DNA from: Clostridia bacterium
GTDB taxonomy: Bacteria > Bacillota > Clostridia > Oscillospirales > UBA644
Length of the DNA: 12,075 bases
NCBI GenBank assembly: GCA_017424085.1
Contig: JAFPBP010000251.1
Coordinates: 1 to 12,075 of the forward strand
Direction of reading: 5' to 3'
The number at the start of each line of letters is the position of its first letter. The stretch's first letter is position 1. A program made the translations under genes and the position numbers. Positions 7,391 through 12,075 of the stretch are shown here, one piece after another. The notes beneath the pieces are model-generated. The model saw nothing but the letters and a program-made list of their open reading frames with translations. It was not told the origin of the DNA and ran no database searches.

Positions 7391-8248
7391 TTATTTCCCC
7401 GTCCAGCGGGCGGTTGCCCCGCAGGGGAGACAGTATCCGGAATCTCCGATGGGAAGACCGATCTCCGAGGCGGTGACCACGCCTCCGAAGCGCTTGGCTA
7501 CGGTGCATCCCAGCATGTATTCCATGCATCCGGCGGAAAGTCCGGTGGTGTAAGAATTCAGAATCAGAAAAAGAGGCTTATCGTTGAGAACCTGTACGCA
7601 CAGCTGCAACAGCCCGTACAGCTCGCTTTCCAGCTTCCAGATCTCCCCGTCGGGACCGCGTCCGTAGGAGGGGGGATCCAGGATCAGCCCGTCGTAGCGT
7701 CTGCCTCGACGGATCTCACGCTGGACGAATTTCACGCAATCGTCCACGATATAGCGGATGTTGTCCAGCCCGCACGCCTGCGCGTTCTCCTTCGCCCAAG
7801 CCACCATGCCCTTGGAGGCGTCCACGTGGCAGACCTTCGCCCCTTCCTTGGCACAGGCGACCGATGCGCCGCCCGTGTAGGCAAACAGGTTCAGAACCGA
7901 GACCTCTTCTCTGCCGCAGGTGCGGATCTTCTCCCTCGCCCAGTCCCAGTTGACTGCCTGCTCGGGAAACAGCCCCGTGTGCTTGAAGCTCATGGGCTTG
8001 ATCTGGAAGGTCAGATCCTTATATCCGATGCGGAACACGGGGATCTCCGCCCCGTTCCAATGTCCGCCGCCCGTAGACGAGCGGGAATAGCTGGCGCTGG
8101 GATCGTTCCACGCGGGGTGAAGCCGTTCGGTATTCCAGATGACCTGTGGGTCGGGGCGCACGAAGGTATACTTCCCCCATCGCTCCAGCTTTTCGCCGCC
8201 CGAGGCATCCAGCACCTCAAAATCCTTCCAGCCGTCCGCAATCCACAT
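7391..8248 (-). CDS. Class I SAM-dependent methyltransferase, RlmI/RlmK-like
   Basis: A 285-residue methyltransferase using S-adenosylmethionine, in the COG1092-like group that includes the 23S rRNA enzymes RlmI and RlmK. The target is probably RNA, but that is inferred from the family. The N-terminal 110 residues form a beta-rich part with WGKYTFVRPDPQVIW (24-38) and FKHTGLFPEQAVNWDW (88-103). The Rossmann core follows: NLFAYTGGAS (120-129) as the SAM-binding motif I, HVDASKGMV (141-149) with the acidic ribose-contacting residue, and the active-site-type DPPSYG motif (191-196). No PUA domain is obvious, unlike full-length RlmI. The ATG at 8248 has GGAAGGAG 8 bases upstream. It is the first gene of the leftward run, behind a strong promoter, and precedes ecfA1 by 34 bases. 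Identification as a methyltransferase is firm; the exact modified base is not known. Confidence 0.88.
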   Translation of the reverse strand: MWIADGWKDFEVLDASGGEKLERWGKYTFVRPDPQVIWNTERLHPAWNDPSASYSRSSTGGGHWNGAEIPVFRIGYKDLTFQIKPMSFKHTGLFPEQAVNWDWAREKIRTCGREEVSVLNLFAYTGGASVACAKEGAKVCHVDASKGMVAWAKENAQACGLDNIRYIVDDCVKFVQREIRRGRRYDGLILDPPSYGRGPDGEIWKLESELYGLLQLCVQVLNDKPLFLILNSYTTGLSAGCMEYMLGCTVAKRFGGVVTASEIGLPIGDSGYCLPCGATARWTGK

Positions 8249-8293
8249 AATTTCGTCTCCTTCCGAGCAAAAGAACGCAATAATTTACTATGT

Positions 8294-8322
8294 ATTATAG
8301 CACGAAAATAATATAGAGTCAA
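8294..8322 (-). promoter_or_regulatory. Housekeeping-type promoter for the leftward operon
   Basis: On the minus strand the -35 box is TTGACT (8322-8317) and the -10 box is TATAAT (8299-8294). They are separated by exactly 17 bases and preceded by an extended -10 TGC. It lies about 46 bases upstream of the methyltransferase start and probably drives methyltransferase through clpE. The match is close to the sigma-A consensus. No riboswitch can fit in the short leader. Confidence 0.85.
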
Positions 8323-8329
8323 TACGTGG

Positions 8330-8405
8330 TCCGCAAAAGTCGGAAAAAAGCCGAAAACCCCCCGAAGTTTTTCCGCAAAACGCAACGTTTTTTTACAACG
8401 GTTGC
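8330..8405. repeat. Repeats between the divergent promoters, candidate operator region
   Basis: Two identical copies of TCCGCAAAA lie at 8330-8338 and 8372-8380, 42 bases apart start to start, about four helical turns. An inverted pair CGGAAAAA (8341-8348) / TTTTTCCG (8368-8375) lies between or overlapping them. A short inverted pair GCAAC (8382-8386) / GTTGC (8401-8405) overlaps the trkA -35 box. The segment is A/T-tract rich. A regulator-binding role is inferred from position; the repeats could be chance in a biased sequence. Confidence 0.35.
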
Positions 8406-8430
8406 AAATTGGGAAAAAATGTGCTATAAT
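8402..8430 (+). promoter_or_regulatory. Housekeeping-type promoter for trkA-trkH
   Basis: The -35 box is TTGCAA (8402-8407) and the -10 box is TATAAT (8425-8430), spaced 17 bases apart, with an extended -10 TGC directly before the -10. The trkA start is 35 bases after the -10 box, giving a leader too short for a c-di-AMP riboswitch. Confidence 0.85.
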
Positions 8431-8465
8431 GAAGGCATCATATCCGATGAAGGAGATGCTTTGCC

Positions 8466-9824
8466 ATGAAAACCATCGTGGTCGGCTGCGGAAAGATCGG
8501 CACCACCGTTCTTGCCAGCCTGATTGCCGAGGGACACGACGCGGTCGCCATCGACAATGCGCCGCAGGTGATTTCCGATATTACGAATATTTACGACGCC
8601 ATCGGGGTCTGCGGAAGCGGCACCGATTGCGAGATCCTGTCCGATGCGGGCGTGGAATCGGCAGATCTGTTCATTGCCGTGACCGGATCGGACGAGGTGA
8701 ATATGCTCAGCTGCTTTATCGCAAATCAGATGGGCGCCCGCCATACCGTTGCCCGCATCCGCAATCCCGAATACAACGAGGGAAATCTGGAATTTTTGCG
8801 GGGACGGCTGGGGCTTTCCATGGTCATCAATCCCGAGCGCACCGTGGCACGCCAGCTGTTCAACGTGCTGAAGCTGCCCACGGCGGCACAGGTGGAGACC
8901 TTCTCGGGGCGCCACGTGGAAATGGTGGAGCTGAAGCTGAAGCAGGATTCCGCCCTTGATGGGGTCAAGCTGTCCGAGCTGAGAAAAAAATTCCCCTATA
9001 AATTTCTGGTCTGCGCCGTTCAGCGGGACGATACTGTCACCGTCCCCGACGGCGGATTCGTTCTGCGAAGCGGGGATAAGATCGGGCTTACCGCACCTCC
9101 CTCCGAGGTCGTTAAGCTTTTGCGGGGGTTGAACATTCTGCAAAAGCAATCCCGAAGCGTGATGATCCTCGGGGCGGGAACCACGTCCTATTACCTTTCC
9201 AAATTGTTGCTTTCGGAGGGATTCTCCGTGAAAATTGTGGAGAAGGACGCCCATCGTTGTCGGATCATCGCGGAAAATCTTCCCGAGGCGGTGGTGATCC
9301 ACGGAGACGGAGCGCAGCGAGAGCTTCTTCTGGAGGAGGGATTGCCCCGAATGGATGCCTTTGTGGCGCTGACGGGCATGGACGAGGAAAACATCCTCGT
9401 GTCCTATTTTGCCGCATCCCGCAAGGTCCCCAAGGTTATTGCAAAGATCAACCGCAACGAATTTTCCTCCGTGGCGGAGCAGCTGGGGCTGGAGACGCTG
9501 GTCTCGCCCTTGAAGACCGTTTCCAACGTGATCGTGCGGTATGCCCGCGCTCTGGAATCCTCCAAGGACAGCAGCGTGGAATCCCTCTACCGTATCTTCG
9601 ACGGGAAGGCGGAGGTTCTGGAATTCACCGTGGGCGACGATTGCGAATTGATGAATATCCCGTTAAGGGAATTGAAGCTGAAGCCCAATACTCTCATCGG
9701 CGGAATCATCCGCGGAAGCACCAGCATCATCCCCTCGGGTAACGACGCGGTCTGCGCGGGGGATAAGGTCATCGTTCTCACGGCGGGGCATCGGGTCAAC
9801 GCTCTGTCCGAGATCGTGCAGTAA
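8466..9824 (+). CDS. trkA: Trk potassium uptake system regulatory protein TrkA
   Basis: TrkA is the cytoplasmic nucleotide-binding gating ring of the Trk potassium transporter and works with the membrane subunit TrkH. The 452-residue length matches the full duplicated form with two RCK halves. The first RCK_N Rossmann domain opens with GCGKIG (7-12) and has an acidic residue at the end of strand 2 (D30). It is followed by an RCK_C domain (about 140-222). The second half begins with MILGAGTTS (233-241), a diverged glycine-rich loop lacking the third glycine, followed by VKIVEKD and the motif VVIHGDGAQRELLLEEG, and a second RCK_C (about 370-452). The ATG at 8466 has AAGGAG 10 bases upstream. 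An ATG at 8456 is in another frame and is not used. It is followed by trkH after 11 bases, and the two are clearly an operon. Regulation by NAD(H), ATP/ADP or c-di-AMP is known for relatives but cannot be read here. Confidence 0.95.
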   Translation: MKTIVVGCGKIGTTVLASLIAEGHDAVAIDNAPQVISDITNIYDAIGVCGSGTDCEILSDAGVESADLFIAVTGSDEVNMLSCFIANQMGARHTVARIRNPEYNEGNLEFLRGRLGLSMVINPERTVARQLFNVLKLPTAAQVETFSGRHVEMVELKLKQDSALDGVKLSELRKKFPYKFLVCAVQRDDTVTVPDGGFVLRSGDKIGLTAPPSEVVKLLRGLNILQKQSRSVMILGAGTTSYYLSKLLLSEGFSVKIVEKDAHRCRIIAENLPEAVVIHGDGAQRELLLEEGLPRMDAFVALTGMDEENILVSYFAASRKVPKVIAKINRNEFSSVAEQLGLETLVSPLKTVSNVIVRYARALESSKDSSVESLYRIFDGKAEVLEFTVGDDCELMNIPLRELKLKPNTLIGGIIRGSTSIIPSGNDAVCAGDKVIVLTAGHRVNALSEIVQ

Positions 9825-9835
9825 GGGGCTGTGCC

Positions 9836-11284
9836 ATGAATCGTAGAATGATTTTGAATACGGTGGGGAAGATGATCCTGTGGGAGGGCGTGTTTCTGCT
9901 CCTGCCTGCGGTGGTGGCGCTGATCTATCGGGAGGCGTGCCTTCTTCCCATCCTGCTCACGGCGGCGTTCGCCCTTTTAACGGGCGGGGGGCTTTCGTGG
10001 TTCTGTAAGCCCAAGGATTCTGTGATCTACGCACGGGAGGGATTCATGATCGTCTCCCTTTCCTGGGGGATCCTTTCGGTGATCGGGGCGTTTCCCTTCT
10101 GGCTCAGCGGCGAGATCCCCTCTTACGTGGATGCGCTTTTTGAGATCGTCAGCGGCTTTACCACCACGGGGGCATCGATCCTGCCCGACGTGGAGGCGAT
10201 GAGCCGAGGTCTTCTCTTCTGGCGAAGCTTTACCCATTGGATCGGCGGCATGGGCATCCTCGTGTTCGTCATGGCGGTGCTGCCTAACGTGTCGGAGCGG
10301 TCCATTCATATCCTACGGGCGGAGGTTCCCGGTCCCGTGGTGGGCAAGCTGGTTCCCCGCATGAAGGATACGGCAAAAATTTTGTATCTGATCTATTTCG
10401 TTATGACGGGGGTTCAGATCCTCCTTCTTCTGGCAGGAGGAATGCCGGCCTTCGACGCTGTGCTTCACGCCTTCGGAACGGCAGGCACGGGCGGCTTCGG
10501 TATCAAAGCCGACAGCCTGGGAGGGTATTCTCCCTATCTGCAATGGGTCATCGCCGTGTTTATGCTTCTGTTCGGCGTGAACTTCAACCTGTATTATCTG
10601 ATCCTCATCCGTCGGTTCCGCGCCGCCTTGAAGAGCCGCGAATTCTGGACCTACCTGGCAATCATTGCCGCCGCAACGGCGGTGATCACCGTGAATCTTC
10701 ACGGTGCCTCGGGTGCGTGGGGCGAGTCTCTGCGCCACGCCTTCTTTCAGGTCTCGTCGATCATTACCACCACGGGCTATTCCACGGTGGATTTCAACCT
10801 GTGGCCTGCCCTTTCCAAGGGGATCTTGCTGGTGTTGATGGTGATCGGCGGATGCGCGGGCTCCACGGCAGGGGGCTTGAAGGTCTCCCGTGTGGTCCTC
10901 ATCGGCAAGCAGATCCGCCGCGAGCTTCAGAAGCTTCTGCACCCTCGCTCGGTGAAATCCATCCATTTCGAGGGACGTCCCGTGGACGAGCATACGCTGA
11001 CGGGGGTCAGCTCGTATCTTTCGGTATACCTCTTCTCCTTCGGGATCGTTTTTCTGATGATCTGCTGGGAGCCTTTTGGATTTGAAACCAATTTCTCTGC
11101 GGTCATGGCGTGCTTTAATAACGTAGGACCGGGATTTTCCGCCGTAGGTCCCCTTGCCAATTACGCCGCCTACTCGGATTTCTCCAAGCTGGTCCTGTCC
11201 TTTGCCATGCTGCTGGGACGGCTGGAGATCTTCCCCCTGATCATTTTCCTTTCTCCCTCCACGTGGATGCGGAAGAAGGTCTGA
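9836..11284 (+). CDS. trkH: Trk potassium uptake system membrane subunit TrkH
   Basis: TrkH is the potassium-conducting membrane subunit that partners TrkA. The 482-residue protein has the fourfold M1-P-M2 arrangement of the Trk/Ktr/HKT family, and all four selectivity-filter glycine regions are visible: FTTTGAS (108-114), FGTAGTGGFG (213-222), ITTTGYST (310-317) and NNVGPGF (428-434). The conserved GGCAGSTAGGLKV stretch (338-350) corresponds to the intramembrane gating loop region of the third repeat, and HWIGGMGILV (134-143) is also typical. The ATG at 9836 has AAGGGG overlapping the trkA stop, 7 bases upstream, consistent with coupled translation. It is followed immediately by a strong terminator. 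Nothing appears truncated. Confidence 0.96.
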   Translation: MNRRMILNTVGKMILWEGVFLLLPAVVALIYREACLLPILLTAAFALLTGGGLSWFCKPKDSVIYAREGFMIVSLSWGILSVIGAFPFWLSGEIPSYVDALFEIVSGFTTTGASILPDVEAMSRGLLFWRSFTHWIGGMGILVFVMAVLPNVSERSIHILRAEVPGPVVGKLVPRMKDTAKILYLIYFVMTGVQILLLLAGGMPAFDAVLHAFGTAGTGGFGIKADSLGGYSPYLQWVIAVFMLLFGVNFNLYYLILIRRFRAALKSREFWTYLAIIAAATAVITVNLHGASGAWGESLRHAFFQVSSIITTTGYSTVDFNLWPALSKGILLVLMVIGGCAGSTAGGLKVSRVVLIGKQIRRELQKLLHPRSVKSIHFEGRPVDEHTLTGVSSYLSVYLFSFGIVFLMICWEPFGFETNFSAVMACFNNVGPGFSAVGPLANYAAYSDFSKLVLSFAMLLGRLEIFPLIIFLSPSTWMRKKV

Positions 11285-11292
11285 GCAACATG

Positions 11293-11326
11293 AAAAAGAC
11301 GAGGAATTCTCATTCCTCGTCTTTTT
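11293..11326. terminator. Bidirectional intrinsic terminator between trkH and the convergent DUF4838-type gene
   Basis: A perfect 15-bp stem is formed by 11293-11307 and 11312-11326 around a 4-base loop (TCTC). The rightward side ends in seven T (11322-11328) and the leftward side in five T (complement of 11293-11297), so it should stop both trkH transcription and the convergent gene, whose stop codon is only about 10 bases away. Confidence 0.93.
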
Positions 11327-11336
11327 TTATTTCGTC

Positions 11337-12075
11337 TTATTTGTATGCGGACAGGTCGAAATCTCCGTACAGAGCCTCGTAATCCTCGCCCAAAAAGCAG
11401 GCGAAGGAGGCAATGTCCTCAAAGCCCAGCGAGCGGTAGAAGGCAAGGTCTGCGGGAATCAGATGGTTTTTGGGGAACCTCTGCTTGGGGGGCTTCTTCC
11501 AGCGGGAGAACAGGGAATTATCGTACCAGTATTCCAGCACGCGGGCATCGTCCTTCCCGAAATACGACAGAAGATCCTTGATGTTTTTGATCTGATCCTC
11601 GGGCATTTCTTCCGCCTTTTTGTCAAAATCCCGATCGAAGGGAGCGTATTCCAAGAAGATCCCCTCTGCGGGCTTCACCGATGCGGGGCAGGGGAGACAG
11701 ATCTGATAGGCGAGATACGCCAGACGGGCGTTTGGAAATTCGGTGCGAAGGACTCCGATCACCCGATTCATCACCGTCAACTGCTGCTCGGAGGGAGTCA
11801 TCCTGCGGCATTTCTCGCAATGACAAAATCCGTCCCGCACGTCGTCCATCCAGAAATAGAAGGTGTCGGAGGTTTTGTAAAGCTTTTTTGCCAGCGCAAG
11901 GGCGTTTTGAGCAAACAGGTCCAGCGCCGCCTCGTTGGAGGCGCAAAGGTTATGGTCGCAGACCCTCTGTCCCTCAGCGTTTTCACGGAAATAGTCGGGA
12001 TGCTCGTCGAACAGATCGGCAGGCAGAAGGAAACGGGCGGTGTGCATGGCGTATTCCACCTTCAGCCCCCGCGCG
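11337..12075 (-). CDS. DUF4838-type protein, C-terminal part (5' end outside window)
   Basis: About 245 C-terminal residues of a protein whose reading frame stays open to the right edge, where the sequence ARGLKVEYAMH continues upstream of a weak GTG at 12059. I therefore treat it as 5'-truncated by the window rather than starting there; no good ribosome binding site precedes that GTG. Features seen from memory as DUF4838-like are HTARFLLPADLFDEHPDYFREN, a LCASNEAALDLF stretch, WMDDVRDGFCHCEKCRRMTPSEQQ with clustered cysteines, and VLEYWYDNSLFSRWK. DUF4838 proteins are large, often associated with glycoside-hydrolase-like or surface polysaccharide genes, but no reaction is established for this one. 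The gene is convergent to trkH and shares its terminator. Family call moderate. Confidence 0.72.
   Translation of the reverse strand, partial: ARGLKVEYAMHTARFLLPADLFDEHPDYFRENAEGQRVCDHNLCASNEAALDLFAQNALALAKKLYKTSDTFYFWMDDVRDGFCHCEKCRRMTPSEQQLTVMNRVIGVLRTEFPNARLAYLAYQICLPCPASVKPAEGIFLEYAPFDRDFDKKAEEMPEDQIKNIKDLLSYFGKDDARVLEYWYDNSLFSRWKKPPKQRFPKNHLIPADLAFYRSLGFEDIASFACFLGEDYEALYGDFDLSAYK

Noticed and set aside
7346..8311. A 321-codon rightward open frame over the methyltransferase
   Set aside because: It is antisense to a gene with clear SAM-binding and DPPSYG motifs, and no recognisable protein signature appears in it.
8431..8465. A c-di-AMP (ydaO-type) riboswitch before the potassium transporter
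   Set aside because: Such riboswitches often precede potassium genes, but the leader from the promoter to the trkA start is only about 30 bases, far too short.
8424..9302. A 292-codon leftward open frame inside trkA
   Set aside because: It lies opposite the well-conserved TrkA frame, has a histidine/glycine-rich translation typical of antisense shadows, and would overlap the trkA promoter.
10313..10993. A 226-codon leftward open frame inside trkH
   Set aside because: It is antisense to the selectivity-filter-containing TrkH frame, and its charged, low-complexity translation looks like a shadow.

Overview
This window reads as a chromosomal segment of a Gram-positive, Firmicutes-type bacterium, most likely an uncultured or gut-type member of the Clostridia. 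The grounds are strong AAGGAGG-like ribosome binding sites, the ecfA1-ecfA2-ecfT-truA gene order typical of Firmicutes, a ClpE-type unfoldase with an N-terminal zinc finger, and a DUF5711-like gene next to cvpA. The DNA leans GC-rich, and most long antisense reading frames are by-products of that codon use. I see no rRNA, tRNA, insertion sequence, phage gene or CRISPR array. The species assignment is inference.

Layout. Seven genes run leftward from about 8248 to the left edge: a class I methyltransferase of the RlmI/RlmK type, ecfA1, ecfA2, ecfT, truA, a membrane-anchored DUF5711-like protein, cvpA, and a clpE-like gene cut by the window edge (eight in all, counting the last). Spacers are at most about 50 bases, and three consecutive junctions (ecfA1/ecfA2, ecfA2/ecfT, ecfT/truA) overlap by exactly four bases. 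With one good promoter upstream and no terminator visible inside, this looks like one operon. A 217-base intergenic region (8249-8465) carries two divergent, near-consensus housekeeping promoters. To the right, trkA and trkH form a rightward two-gene operon that ends at a perfect 15-bp hairpin terminator. A convergent, partial DUF4838-type gene then runs leftward from the right edge.

Function. The ECF genes encode the shared energizing module of a vitamin/micronutrient transporter; no substrate-binding S component is present here, so it probably serves S components encoded elsewhere. The methyltransferase and TruA modify RNA (the methyltransferase target is inferred). The DUF5711-like protein, CvpA and the ClpE-like chaperone form the distal part of the operon and may act at the cell envelope or in protein quality control. 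TrkA and TrkH together form a potassium uptake system. Overall this is a mostly conventional housekeeping region. The parts most worth a second look are the divergent control region with its spaced repeats, the DUF5711-cvpA-clpE grouping, and the lysine-rich linker of the ClpE-like protein.
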